DNA of 64,000 bases from Stomorhina lunata (taxonomy: Eukaryota > Arthropoda > Insecta > Diptera > Rhiniidae). The position numbers were made by a program, and so were the translations under genes. Below the pieces are notes generated by a model that was not told the origin of the DNA, made no database searches, and saw only the letters and a program-made list of their open reading frames with translations. Every line of letters starts with the position of its first letter. The stretch's first letter is position 1. Below, piece after piece: positions 49,413 to 62,540 of the stretch. The DNA lies in assembly GCA_933228675.1 (NCBI GenBank), contig OW121741.1, forward strand, positions 14,920,985 through 14,984,984, given 5' to 3'.

Positions 49413-51672
49413 ATTATAAATCAAATTGGGATATTGACATATCGACAATTTTGTTATTTTCTGAAAGAAATTTTTTTTTGTCAAAAATTTTTCTATAGAA
49501 AATTTTTTTTTGTCAAAAATTTTTCTATCAAAAATTTTTTTATAGAAAACTTTGTTATCAAAAATTATTTATTTCTATAGAATAATGTTTGACAAATTAA
49601 ATTTACTTTAAAAAACTTTTCTATAGAAAAATTTTTGAAAAAAGAAATTTTCTATACAAAGGGCTATGTCTTTTATAACAGCTAGAGCTTTACTTAACTA
49701 AATTGCGGCTAGTCTGTTATATTTGGTTCGAATAAGTTTTCGTTTTATGTAGCTACAGTTATTTTTTTATCCGTTATTGTGGCACCACTTTTCTGCCTAG
49801 CTTTTGATGTACATAGAACAGTTTTTCTTGCCAACTGTTATATTGAGCAAAAAGCTTTTTTTTGGTTTTTTAATGCCCCATTGTAATTAACTGGAATTTA
49901 GATAAATTTATTTCACTTTCGTACTAGTTTTTTAAACAATTTTGCATATCCGTCCCAGTGGAATTTGATTCTGCCATCAAAAAGCTTTTTCTGGGGAAGT
50001 TGTTATAAAAGCTTTGAGAACGCTTTTTTGAGAACGAGTAAAGAAAAAGTTTTCTTGTTTAATATAAATTCTTGTTATTCCCCTGCCACTCAAATAATGG
50101 CCTGCTTTGGGTTAGAGTTTTGTTTTCTTGTTTAATATAAATTCTTGTTATTTCCCTGCCACTCAAATAATGGCCTATTTTGGAGTAGAGTTTTGTTTTT
50201 AGCATTGGACAGTATTTTTTTCTGAAAGTTGTTACAAAAGCTTTTCCTTAACCCTTAAATGAAACTATGAGATTTTTATTATCTCCATCCATATCTTGTG
50301 AATGCATTTTTATAAACATTTATTTTTTTCATATTTTAGTTTTTATTGTTTCATATTTTTGTAGTTCAATTATTAATATTAAGTTTATGTTAATATTTAA
50401 TGTTTATTATAACTAAAATCTACTAAAAAGCACAATTAAAATTTTCTTTTTATTTATATGTTAACTTGATATTTACATATTACAAAAATAACTAAAGAAA
50501 TTAAAATGTAAAGATGTTTCCCTAAACCATAAACGATTAGTAAAATTGTCAAAGGCTTATAGTAGGAATTTCTATGGAAATTTTAAATTATAAGCCTTTT
50601 ATAACATTACTTTTCGTTTATGAATTAGGGGTTTTGTTTCTAATATTCGTAATTAAAATGTTCACAGAAATTTTGTTCAAGTAGAAATTTTTTCAGTTTT
50701 TTTTTTTAACTAAATTTCTTCATATTTGAAATATCAGGTTATAGCGTTTTTGGTTTTTTTATAACAGGATTTGATCAGAAAAATATAGTTTTATATATTT
50801 ATTATTTATAATAATTTGTAGGTTGATAGATTAGATTTAGAGTTAAGATTTAGAAGATACATATGTATATCTTAATATTTGGTGATTGGTTTAGATTTAC
50901 TCGTTCATTTTAGTCTATTTAACTAAACTAATAGTTTACATAACTAATAACTAACCTTAAGAAGCCTTAAACTTTTACATTTACTCGTATAATTTAGACA
51001 TAAGTTTTTTTAAAAAATTTTAGGATAATTTTTTAGGTTTTTTCAGGACTTTTTTCAAAATAGCTTTAGGAATGAAATGAACACAACTTATGTAAATTAT
51101 TTTTATATTAAGGACTTATAAAATGAAATTCGTTGAAATTTTTTTGTTTTTTTTTTCTAAAAATTTGTCACAAAATTAAGGAATTTTTAAGTTTTCTTTC
51201 TTTTTTTTAAAAACTAAGTTTTTCTTAAGTAATAATTCAAAATATAAAATATATTTAAGAATAGGATTTTTTTTTAAATTTTTGGTATAAAAGGTTTTAA
51301 CTTATAATTGTTTTTTGACTTTGTTAGTTTTTTTTGTTAATCATTTATTTTGCTCTAGATAATTTTTTTTAAAAAAGCTTTGACTAATTAAAAATTTTAT
51401 TGTTTTATGCTTGTCTTTTAATAAAAATTTATTTGTTCGCATAATTTGTTTATTTAATAAAGTTGTAGTATTGTTTTTATTTGTTTGTTAAATTTATCAT
51501 ATATTAATTATTTGATATGTTAGGCTATCATTTTGTATAAATCTGATCAGCAGATTTGGGAATATATAAAAATGTTTTGCAATTACATACAAATAAAGTT
51601 TTTGGCATAAATCAGCGATGCCCACAATTACAGTTTTCTCTTTTTAATGGAACTTTTCAAATGCCATTTTTT
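49413..51672. other. Decayed H edge and unique spacer
   Basis: Up to about 49660 there are degenerate TTTTTCTATAGAAAA stretches; the remainder is T-rich unique DNA without a recognisable gene. Confidence 0.5.
50049..50194 (+). repeat. 73-bp tandem duplication
   Basis: Two adjacent copies (50049-50121 and 50122-50194) that differ at only a few positions. Both include CCCTGCCACTCAAATAATGG. Confidence 0.9.
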
Positions 51673-54600
51673 TTATCATCAAAAAGAATGGGGGGTAAAT
51701 ATATTGAGATTGTCATTCCGTTTGTAATTTCCTTAATATTGGCTCAAAAATCAAAAACAATATATATTTTGAATCCTTATAAAATTCTAAGACGATTAAG
51801 CGATGTCCGTCCGTCTGTCTGTCTGTTGAAATCACGATAACGCCTAAACGAAAGGAGCCAGCTCAGTGAAACTTGGTAAAAATATTCTTCATCTCTAAAA
51901 AAATTTTGGTATTGAAATTGGGCAAAATCGGTTAACATTTGACCATAGCTCCCGTATAACCTCGCCTTCGCTAATCGCTTATATGCTAATAAATAACAAA
52001 CTATAATAGCTATGATGATAAAATTTGGTATATAGCAGTTTTACATAAGCCCTAGGCAGCATGTAAAATTTCATCAAAATCGATTAACATTTAGTCATAG
52101 CTCTTATACAAAAAACTTACAGAAACAGCCAAAATTTCTCCTAAAATACACTTAAATGCCAATAAATCTAAAAATATAACAGATATAACCACTAAATTTA
52201 GCACGAGGAGACCTTATGTTAATGCCAACCAGTGTGCAAAATTTTGTCATAATCGGTCACCATTTGACCATAGCTCCCATATAAAAAACTTATGGAAACA
52301 CAAAAATACAAAAAGAATAGGGGGTTTATGTCCGTCTGTCCGTCAGATAAAAGCGTGATAGCGCCTTAAAGAAAAGGGCTACAACAGCAAAATTTTACAA
52401 AAGGAAGTCCTATGTAAATTCCAGCCAGTGTGCAAAATTTTGTTACAATCGGTTACTATTTGACCATAGCTCCCATATAAAAAACTTACGGAAACACAAA
52501 AATACAAAAAGAATATACGGTTTATGTTCGTCTTTCCGTCAAAGAAAAGCGCGATAGTACCTTAACTGCAAGAGCTAGAGAGACAAAATTTAGCAAATGT
52601 ATTTTTGATATGTTATAGAAATTGTGTGCTAAAAATGGGTAAAATCGGTACACATTTAGTTAGAGCTCCCATATAACCCTGACCCGGGAATCACATTTAT
52701 GCTGATAAATTGAATAAAATTGTAAAATCTATGACTACTAAATTTAGAACAGAGAAGTTGAATGCAACTTTCAGTCAGTACCTATGTCAAATTTTATAGG
52801 AATCTGTCCATTTTTGACCATAGCTTTCATATAAAAACCGCTCCCGGTAACCACTAAAATGCCACAAACGCCAGTTAAAAGCTATTTAATATGTCAGCTA
52901 TGGCAACTAAATTTTGTACAAATAAACTTTATATTAATACCAGCCAGTATATAAAATTTTATAACAATTGGTCAATATTTGGCTATAGTTTTTATCTATC
53001 TTCTATCTATAATATTAATACGCAAGCACCCATTTATTATCCCCTTTTACGCTTTAATTATACACTCATTTCTGGAAAATTTTATACCATTTGAAAGGTA
53101 TTTTTCCGTAGATCAGACGAATCTATATTTTATTAAAATCGGTTCAGTTTTAAAAAATCGGTTTGGTATTTAAAAATCTTACTAACACAATAAAGAAAAC
53201 TCACATGCATATGAAATTCACTATTAAGAATCAAACAAAAGAAATTGTATGCAAACATGTTTTTTTTTTTATACCCACCATCAAAAAGAATGGGGGGTAT
53301 ATTGAGATTGTCATTCCGTTTGTAATTTCCTTAATATTGGTTCAAAAATCAAAAACGATATATATTCTGAATCCTTATGAAATTCTAAGACGATTAAGCG
53401 ATGTCCGTCCGTCTGTCTGTCTGTTGAAATCACGATAACACCTAAACGAAAGGAGCCAGCTCAGTGAAACTTAACAAAAATATTTTTCATCTCTAAAAAA
53501 ATTTTGGTATTGAAATTGGGCAAAATCGGTTAACATTTGACCATAGCTCCCGTATAACCTCGCCTTCGCTAATCGTTTATATGCTAATAAATAACAAACT
53601 GTAATAGCTATGATGATAAAATTTGGTATATAGCAGTTTTACATAAGCCCTAGGCAGCATGTAAAATTTCATCAAAATCGATTAACATTTAGTCATAGCT
53701 CTTATACAAAAAACTTACAGAAACAGCCAAAATTTCACCTAAAATACACTTAAATGCCAATAAATCTAAAAATATAACAGATATAACCACTAAATTTAGC
53801 ACGAGGAGATCTTATGTTAATGCCAACCAGTGTGCAAAATTTTGTCATAATCGGTCACCATTTGACCATAGCTCCCATATAAAAAACTTATGGAAACACA
53901 AAAATACAAAAAGAATAGGGGGTTTATGTCCGTCTGTCCGTCAGATAAAAGCGTGATAGCGCCTTAAAGAAAAGGGCTACAACAGCAAAATTTTACAAAA
54001 GGAAGTCCTATGTAAATTCCAGCCAGTGTGCAAAATTTTGTTACAATCGGTTACTATTTGACCATAGCTCCCATATAAAAAACTTACGGAAACACAAAAA
54101 TACAAAAAGAATATACGGTTTATGTTCGTCTTTCCGTCAAAGAAAAGCGCGATAGTACCTTAACTGCAAGAGCTAGAGAGACAAAATTTAGCAAATGTAT
54201 TTTTGATATGTTATAGAAATTGTGTGCTAAAAATGGGTAAAATCGGTACACATTTAGTTAGAGCTCCCATATAACCCTGACCCGGGAATCACATTTATGC
54301 TGATAAATTGAATAAAATTGTAAAATCTATGACTACTAAATTTAGAACAGAGAAGTTGAATGCAACTTTCAGTCAGTACCTATGTCAAATTTTATAGGAA
54401 TCTGTCCATTTTTGACCATAGCTTTCATATAAAAACCGCTCCCGGTAACCACTAAAATGCCACAAACGCCAGTTAAAAGCTATTTAATATGTCAGCTATG
54501 GCAACTAAATTTTGTACAAATAAACTTTATATTAATACCAGCCAGTATATAAAATTTTATAACAATTGGTCAATATTTGGCTATAGTTTTTATCTATCTT

Positions 54601-57600
54601 CTATCTATAATATTAATACGCAAGCACCCATTTATTATCCCCTTTTACGCTTTAATTATACACTCATTTCTGGAAAATTTTATACCATTTGAAAGGTATT
54701 TTTCCGTAGATCAGACGAATCTATATTTTATTAAAATCGGTTCAGTTTTAAAAAATCGGTTTGGTATTTAAAAATCTTACTAACACAATAAAGAAAACTC
54801 ACATGCATATGAAATTCACTATTAAGAATCAAACAAAAGAAATTGTATGCAAACATGTTTTTTTTTTTATACCCACCATCAAAAAGAATGGGGGGTATAT
54901 TGAGATTGTCATTCCGTTTGTAATTTCCTTAATATTGGTTCAAAAATCAAAAACGATATATATTCTGAATCCTTATGAAATTCTAAGACGATTAAGCGAT
55001 GTCCGTCCGTCTGTCTGTCTGTTGAAATCACGATAACACCTAAACGAAAGGAGCCAGCTCAGTGAAACTTAACAAAAATATTTTTCATCTCTAAAAAAAT
55101 TTTGGTATTGAAATTGGGCAAAATCGGTTAACATTTGACCATAGCTCCCGTATAACCTCGCCTTCGCTAATCGTTTATATGCTAATAAATAACAAACTGT
55201 AATAGCTATGATGATAAAATTTGGTATATAGCAGTTTTACATAAGCCCTAGGCAGCATGTAAAATTTCATCAAAATCGATTAACATTTAGTCATAGCTCT
55301 TATACAAAAAACTTACAGAAACAGCCAAAATTTCACCTAAAATACACTTAAATGCCAATAAATCTAAAAATATAACAGATATAACCACTAAATTTAGCAC
55401 GAGGAGATCTTATGTTAATGCCAACCAGTGTGCAAAATTTTGTCATAATCGGTCACCATTTGACCATAGCTCCCATATAAAAAACTTATGGAAACACAAA
55501 AATACAAAAAGAATAGGGGGTTTATGTCCGTCTGTCCGTCAGATAAAAGCGTGATAGCGCCTTAAAGAAAAGGGCTACAACAGCAAAATTTTACAAAAGG
55601 AAGTCCTATGTAAATTCCAGCCAGTGTGCAAAATTTTGTTACAATCGGTTACTATTTGACCATAGCTCCCATATAAAAAACTTACGGAAACACAAAAATA
55701 CAAAAAGAATATACGGTTTATGTTCGTCTTTCCGTCAAAGAAAAGCGCGATAGTACCTTAACTGCAAGAGCTAGAGAGACAAAATTTAGCAAATGTATTT
55801 TTGATATGTTATAGAAATTGTGTGCTAAAAATGGGTAAAATCGGTACACATTTAGTTAGAGCTCCCATATAACCCTGACCCGGGAATCACATTTATGCTG
55901 ATAAATTGAATAAAATTGTAAAATCTATGACTACTAAATTTAGAACAGAGAAGTTGAATGCAACTTTCAGTCAGTACCTATGTCAAATTTTATAGGAATC
56001 TGTCCATTTTTGACCATAGCTTTCATATAAAAACCGCTCCCGGTAACCACTAAAATGCCACAAACGCCAGTTAAAAGCTATTTAATATGTCAGCTATGGC
56101 AACTAAATTTTGTACAAATAAACTTTATATTAATACCAGCCAGTATATAAAATTTTATAACAATTGGTCAATATTTGGCTATAGTTTTTATCTATCTTCT
56201 ATCTATAATATTAATACGCAAGCACCCATTTATTATCCCCTTTTACGCTTTAATTATACACTCATTTCTGGAAAATTTTATACCATTTGAAAGGTATTTT
56301 TCCGTAGATCAGACGAATCTATATTTTATTAAAATCGGTTCAGTTTTAAAAAATCGGTTTGGTATTTAAAAATCTTACTAACACAATAAAGAAAACTCAC
56401 ATGCATATGAAATTCACTATTAAGAATCAAACAAAAGAAATTGTATGCAAACATGTTTTTTTTTTTATACCCACCATCAAAAAGAATGGGGGGTATATTG
56501 AGATTGTCATTCCGTTTGTAATTTCCTTAATATTGGTTCAAAAATCAAAAACGATATATATTCTGAATCCTTATGAAATTCTAAGACGATTAAGCGATGT
56601 CCGTCCGTCTGTCTGTCTGTTGAAATCACGATAACACCTAAACGAAAGGAGCCAGCTCAGTGAAACTTAACAAAAATATTTTTCATCTCTAAAAAAATTT
56701 TGGTATTGAAATTGGGCAAAATCGGTTAACATTTGACCATAGCTCCCGTATAACCTCGCCTTCGCTAATCGTTTATATGCTAATAAATAACAAACTGTAA
56801 TAGCTATGATGATAAAATTTGGTATATAGCAGTTTTACATAAGCCCTAGGCAGCATGTAAAATTTCATCAAAATCGATTAACATTTAGTCATAGCTCTTA
56901 TACAAAAAACTTACAGAAACAGCCAAAATTTCACCTAAAATACACTTAAATGCCAATAAATCTAAAAATATAACAGATATAACCACTAAATTTAGCACGA
57001 GGAGATCTTATGTTAATGCCAACCAGTGTGCAAAATTTTGTCATAATCGGTCACCATTTGACCATAGCTCCCATATAAAAAACTTATGGAAACACAAAAA
57101 TACAAAAAGAATATTGGGTTTATGTCCGTCTGTCCGTCAGATAAAAGCGTGATAGCGCCTTAAAGAAAAGGGCTACAACAGCAAAATTTTACAAAAGGAA
57201 GTCCTATGTAAATTCCAGCCAGTGTGCAAAATTTTGTTACAATCGGTTACTATTTGACCATAGCTCCCATATAAAAAACTTACGGAAACACAAAAATACA
57301 AAAAGAATATACGGTTTATGTTCGTCTTTCCGTCAAAGAAAAGCGCGATAGTACCTTAACTGCAAGAGCTAGAGAGACAAAATTTAGCAAATGTATTTTT
57401 GATATGTTATAGAAATTGTGTGCTAAAAATGGGTAAAATCGGTACACATTTAGTTAGAGCTCCCATACAACCCTGACCCGGGAATCACATTTATGCTGAT
57501 AAATTGAATAAAATTGTAAAATCTATGACTACTAAATTTAGAACAGAGAAGTTGAATGCAACTTTCAGTCAGTACCTATGTCAAATTTTATAGGAATCTG

Positions 57601-58050
57601 TCCATTTTTGACCATAGCTTTCATATAAAAACCGCTCCCGGTAACCACTTAAATGCCACAAACGCCAGTTAAAAGCTATTTAATATGTCAGCTATGGCAA
57701 CTAAATTTTGCACAAATAAACTTTGTATTAATACCAGCCAGTATATAAAATTTTATAACAATTGGTCAACATTTGGCTATAGTTTTTATCTATCTTCTAT
57801 CTATAATATTAATACGCAAGCACCCATTTATTATCCCCTTTTACGCTTTAATTATACACTCATTTCTGGAAAATTTTTTGAAAGGTATTTTTCTGTAGAT
57901 CAGACGAATCTTTATTTTATTAAAATCGGTTCAGTTTTAAAAAATCGGTTTGGTATTTAAAAATCTTACTAACACAATAAAGAAAACTCACATGCATATG
58001 AAATTCACTATTAAGAAACAAACAAAAGAAATTGTATGCAAACATGTTTT
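51673..58050 (-). repeat. Four tandem 1598-bp units of the dispersed element
   Basis: Units at about 51673-53270, 53271-54868, 54869-56466 and 56467-58050. Each begins (units 2-4) ATACCCACCATCAAAAAG, then GTCCGTCCGTCTGTCTGTCT ((GTCY)n), GAAAGGAGCCAGCTCAGTGA, and several blocks of the type TTGACCATAGCTCCCATATA, two of which (near 52255 and 52451 in unit 1) form a ~196-bp internal near-duplication. Relative to the copies at 3.2 and 22.2 kb the element is inverted. I saw no differences between units 2 and 3. Unit 1 differs only in its first ~540 bp, and unit 4 only after its first ~640 bp, including a 7-bp loss near 57876. The small identical open frames in each unit show no coding character. 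Confidence 0.95.
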
Positions 58051-59310
58051 CTTTTGTTTTTATTATTTTTGGTGAGTGATAAGAATTAAAGAGTACATTT
58101 GTGGGGAGATAGTGGTAGACAAAGACAAAAATAAAGAGTATTTTATTACAATTAAATAAATGTTTTTGTTTTGTAAAATAATAGCAACAAAAATTATTGG
58201 TATTGTTTTTATTATTTGTGGTGAGGGAGTGAAAGACAAAATTAGTATTTTGGAAGATTTGACAAAAAAAAGTGCTTAAAATGTAAACCTTTGAAATTTG
58301 AATTATTTGAAGTTAAATTTTTATGGAATTTTGTTTTTGGGTTGGTTTATTGGGATAAAATCTTCGAGTGATTGAGGGTTTATCCCTTAAAAAATTAAAT
58401 AATATTGCAGGGAAGGGCACGCATGAGGTCATTTAGAGCTATTTTACATTGACAATTTTTTGAAGAGTCACGGTAGTAAAGAGTTGGAGAAGAACATTGT
58501 GACTTATACCCAAAAATTATATTACCTTTTGAAGAAAAGTTTATAATAATTACAGATTATTATCAAGAAAACGAATTAAATAATCGGTCTGAATCAAATG
58601 TAAATTCAAAACTGATTAATGTTTAGAAAATGCTATAATATCAGGAAGGAATATTAAAAGGCAAATCTTGCATTGCGACTGGAATGGTTTTAAACTGTAA
58701 GCTTCTACAGATACCAAGTACTTCGTGGTTCTCGCGGTTAATTATGCAGTAAAACGATAATAAATTTGAAATATTAGGATCTTTATTAAAAAGTTCAATA
58801 AGACCTTGATTTCTGCATCATTTTTGTCAGTCCGTTAGTAACGCTTACAAGTTTATCTGTTCATCACTTCACAGAGCGCTGTTTTGACATCGATAACGCA
58901 AGTTGTTTCGATAAGAGCTACTAAGTCTAACACTTTTTCCTTCTCATTCACTTCTGAAGATGCAAAAACGGTTTATTATGGAATATCTTGAATCAGTAAA
59001 TTCTTCGACAGCTACACAATTTTTAATTATAGTTTTGCCAATTTGGCCAATTCGACGCTCTGTTGTACGGAGTGACATAGAAATCAATGAGATCAATTTC
59101 TCCACATGTCCGTTTAGCCCGAGCAATTTTAAAAACTTACTACATCTGTAATTTTTGACTTAAAGCTCTGATTGTATGAGTTTTTTTTTTAAAGAGAAGT
59201 AGCACTCAGGCAAATACTGCCTATACAATTGCATATAGAGTATATACGAATTGGGTAATCTTCTTTGGAAAGGGGATAGTAGAGAAGAGAAAGGTAATGA
59301 AAGGGAGAGA
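58051..59310. other. Unique spacer with a weak two-copy repeat
   Basis: TTTTATTATTTTTGGTGAGT near 58058 and a diverged copy near 58205 suggest a ~147-bp two-copy repeat. At 58944-59151 both strands are open for about 60 codons in less AT-rich sequence; I do not recognise either translation. Confidence 0.4.
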
Positions 59311-59358
59311 TAAAGCAACACTGTAATTGCACATTAAAGCAACACTGTAATTGCATTA
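59311..59358 (+). repeat. 24-bp tandem duplication
   Basis: TAAAGCAACACTGTAATTGC plus four bases occurs twice in a row (59311-59334 and 59335-59358), at the edge of the dispersed element copy. Confidence 0.9.
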
Positions 59359-59810
59359 TAAAAATCCCCTTTTTATATCTACAGTCAAAAAGATTTGGAG
59401 GTACATTCAGTATATTAAGATTGCATCTACGAAATTATATATCTATCAATCAATGTTAGGTCCAGACTTTATGCACGGTAGATGCATTGGGAACTCCTAA
59501 CAAAATATATGAACCTGCCGTGTTGCTATTAACATGTTTATGGCACAACGAAACAGCTTATTAATGTAAAACTATATTCGGTTATGGAACAGCATTTTGT
59601 CCAAGGTATATACTTGAGAAACCACTTAGATACTTTTAAATGTCGAATTAAATGTTGAATTAGTAACTATACCACTGCAACCGAATATAGTCCAAATATA
59701 TTACCAACAATACCACATTTGGTCAACATTTTGAATTAGCTGCACTCTCGTACAACTTGATGGTGGGTATACAAGATTCGGCACAGCCGAATAATACTCT
59801 TACTTGTTAC
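59359..59810 (-). mobile_element. Dispersed DINE/Helentron-like element, head half
   Basis: Reverse complement of the body seen at 3245-3505, running up to an intact head: GATGGTGGGTATA, a hairpin ATTCGGC-ACA-GCCGAAT at 59776-59792, then CTTACTTGTTA. A terminal hairpin and subterminal repeats fit a Helentron-associated non-autonomous element, but no autonomous protein is present, so the class is inferred. Confidence 0.75.
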
Positions 59811-60164
59811 TGTATAATTTCTTTCTCAACAATGTGACGTCAACCTTCTTTGTGGTAATCTTGAATGAATGTGATTGGTCTGTTTGCTATTTTAAACTCA
59901 TTTGCCGATTGTATATAACGAAAATTATGAAAAGTAGTTGGCTCCTGGTAGTAAGGAGTGCCGGCGCCAGATCGCAAACTACAAAATCAGATAGAATTTC
60001 ATATTGATACAAGTATTCTTAACAGGTCTGTGAGATTTGGCGATTTTTAGTTATTTTGTCAATTTTTCACCTCAAATAATAATGTCAGTTGACCGTCAAA
60101 AAGCTGCGATTCGTCACAGTTTTTCTATAAAAAGTGAAATTAAAGTGGATAAAGAACAATAAAA
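59811..60164. other. Spacer between head-to-head elements
   Basis: About 350 bp with a small GC-rich patch at 59940-59990. A 67-codon frame spans it (59804-60007), but I cannot recognise it. Confidence 0.4.
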
Positions 60165-61005
60165 AACAAGTAAGAAAAGTTATAATCGGTCAAGCCCGAC
60201 TATATCGTACCCTTCACTACTAAGGTCAAATATGTACCAACAATTAAAAAAGTATTCCTTGAGTCTTAGAGGCATACATGCTATTGCTACTTTTTCAAAA
60301 TTTCGATATTTCCATAATTTCCGGCTAAGGGCTTAATATGGCAGCTAGGGTCAATTATGGACCGATTGTTACCAAATGTTGGTAATTGGTTCATATTTAT
60401 AAAATATTTATCTGTGCAAAATTTAAATAATCAAATGCATTTATCTTTAGAGCCATGGTAGGCACAAAGAGAACATAGGAAATATCAATGTATTGGTGAT
60501 CTTACAAATAAAGAGACTAAGAAAAAATAAATATTTTCTTGTTCTCTTTTGCATGTGTTTTGTTGTTGCAAATTGACTGTTATTATACAAATGAGTATTT
60601 TTCGTATTTTAGTTTGTGTTTTCTTCTTGGTTCGTGTAGTGTATGTGAAAATGACGATTGGTGCTCGGCTCGTAGGGGCTAATTTGCCTATTATAGCTTT
60701 AGAGTTATTAACGTTTTTGTGCTTTTACGTGTATATGTAATCCGATTTCTTCCAAAAATGATAGGGATCGTCCTTGGACCAAAATATGAGCCTGTGCAAC
60801 ATTTCGTAAAATTATCTTTAAAGTTACGAGTTTACATAGATAACCGGCCAGCCAGCCGGATGGACATTGTTAAAACAACTCAAGGAGTGATTCTAAGTCG
60901 ATTGGTATACTAAAAGGTAAGTCTCAGACCAATATTTCAATGCGTTACAAACATCAGCACAAATCCAATATACCCTTTTCACCTAAGGCGGTCAAGGGTA
61001 TAAAA
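60165..61005 (+). mobile_element. Second dispersed element, related head, different body
   Basis: It starts AACAAGTAAGAAAAG, like the inverse of the head at 59810, followed by ATCGGTCAAGCCCGACTATA and CGTACCCTTC. The end near 60970-61000 is ATACCCTTTTCACC...GTCAAGGGTATAAAA. The interior holds ACCGATTGTTACCAAATGTT and a CCGGCCAGCCAGCCGGATGG block in place of (GTCY)n. Small open frames (60549-60913) are not convincing. Probably a related non-autonomous family. Confidence 0.6.
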
Positions 61006-61014
61006 AAGATATAA

Positions 61015-61545
61015 TTTTCGAAATCAAACGTAGAATCATACTTGCCAAACCGATGCTTTTTTGGCCAAAGCATGCATCTAAAAAATAAAGCTCTCTCTGT
61101 ACAAACTAAAATTACGCTCTATAAAACGCTTATACCGCCCGTGTTTTATATGGTGCTGAATAATGGGTACTTGCATATGCAGAAAAAGCTTTTCTTGGAG
61201 TTTTAGAGAAGAAGACTCTACGACAAATTTATGGAACAATCAGCGTTAACAATAAACATCGACATCGAATGTACCATGAGCTGTATGAGCTATATGCTGA
61301 CATCGACATACATTGTTTAACACATTCAACAGCAGCGGCTGCGTTGGCTGGGATATGTCGATCAAATGGATGAAAATACTCCAGTAAGAATCCTGAAACG
61401 ACTCGTAGAAGAGGACGTTTGAAACTTTAGTGAAAAGACCAAGTAAAAGAAAATCTTTCAAAGCTTGGCCTACGAAATTGGAAAATATACCCACAAGATC
61501 TATAGTGCGTCGTGTGATCCACAAAAGAATGAGCATGTGCTTCGA
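61015..61545 (+). pseudogene. LINE reverse transcriptase C-terminal fragment
   Basis: In the plus direction, across frame changes and stops, it reads EIKRRIILANRCFFGQ, LSVQTKITLYKTLIPPVLYG then AE, KTLRQIYG, HRMYHELYELYADIDI, and after a shift LRWLGYVDQMDENTP and RRRGRLKL. This is the conserved C-terminal end of reverse transcriptases of insect non-LTR retrotransposons (the YKTLI-PVLLYGAE and LRWLGHV-RM-E blocks). Several frameshifts and stops make it dead. It begins within 15 bp of the end of the preceding dispersed element. It may belong to the same LINE type as the endonuclease fragment at 40.5-40.9 kb, since both match proteins of that general kind; this is inference. Confidence 0.85.
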
Positions 61546-61844
61546 AGAAATGTATGGGTATCAGTAAATACATCTTTAATTTCTTTTAAGCACATGCCAT
61601 TTTAGAACACTAAAACTCAACATACATTACGACGATGCTCCAAAAAGTCAATAGGGTTGACTACCCTACTGTCACCTACATCTTGTTCATGGTCGAGAAG
61701 CTTCCAAATACACTTTAAAGCACCGGCCCATACCCATACTAAGGGGATCAGTTGGAGTGCAGTATGTCTTACACCGCTTTAGAAAGCCGAGACACTTGAA
61801 TACTTCTTTTGACATTTGAAAAACGTATTTAGTCTTTCCGGCAT
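61546..61844. other. Spacer or undefined LINE-derived sequence
   Basis: About 300 bp of less AT-rich DNA between two LINE fragments; probably retrotransposon-derived, but I can assign no domain. Confidence 0.35.
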
Positions 61845-62400
61845 CACCATTCTTATCCGTGAATGCCGGGCATCCCTAAATGAGATGGCGAGACATTCCA
61901 ACATTGAACTTTTCTGGCTACTCAGTCACTGTGGACAATATATCAAAAGGTGGTGCTCTCCTTGGTCAGGAGGATATTGACTAATTCAAACTGCTCATCA
62001 AGCAGTTTCTTGTTAGGTCCGCACAGACCAACTGGTCCACAAAAATGACCTGTTCAATCTCTAGACTTACATGGCCAACTTACGACAGTAAGCGTTTAGC
62101 AATCTTGGTCAGCTTCCCATGCCATACACTTTGCACCCTTATCTCAGTATTTACAGGACACTGTTTAATAGGTTCACATGCTAGAAGACTCAATCTTCAA
62201 AGCAATGACTACTGCAGAAGTTGTCACAAAGTTGAGGAGAAAGTAACCATCACTCATCTCCTCTGTCACTTCCCAGCCCTTGCTGGTATTAGGATCTTCC
62301 ATCTGGGATTCCCATTTTTGCACGATCTTTTTTTGCAGAGATCTCGAACATCAACATTTTTAAAATAGGCTCTTTTATTGATGCATCCGGCTGGCTCTAA
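61845..62400 (+). pseudogene. LINE RNase H C-terminal fragment (I/jockey-like)
   Basis: The first part reads ITILIRECRASLNEMARHSN then IELFWLLSHCG, the position of the RNase H motif that usually reads LFWVPGH-G; the rest of that motif is lost. After a break, an open frame (62045-62368) gives SRLTWPTYDSKR, VFTGHCLIGSHARRL, DYCRSCHKVEEKVTITHLLC and FPALAGIR. The TGHCLIG-HA-RL and CRSC-EE-T-HLLC-CPAL blocks are characteristic of the C-terminus of I-clade and related insect LINEs. It has no start of its own and is broken, so I call a fragment. It is distinct from the fragment upstream but has the same orientation. Confidence 0.82.
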
Positions 62401-62540
62401 CCAAGCCTCTTATATACGGGAGATTTGAAATCACTTCGGGGTCACCAATTTAGGGCCAAGAATAAAAAATTTTTTAATGTACTACTAACTTAAAGAGTTC
62501 AAGATAGAATGGAATGCGAGATTAACAGTAATTATATTTT

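Noticed and set aside
52891..57960. Identical small open frames repeated every 1598 bp
   Set aside because: They are identical because the DNA is tandemly duplicated; the sequence is a non-coding dispersed element with no recognisable protein.
58944..59151. Open frames on both strands
   Set aside because: About 60 codons each and neither matches anything I recognise; overlapping open frames on both strands argue for chance.
61246..61536. 96-codon minus-strand open frame
   Set aside because: It is antisense to the recognisable LINE reverse transcriptase fragment.
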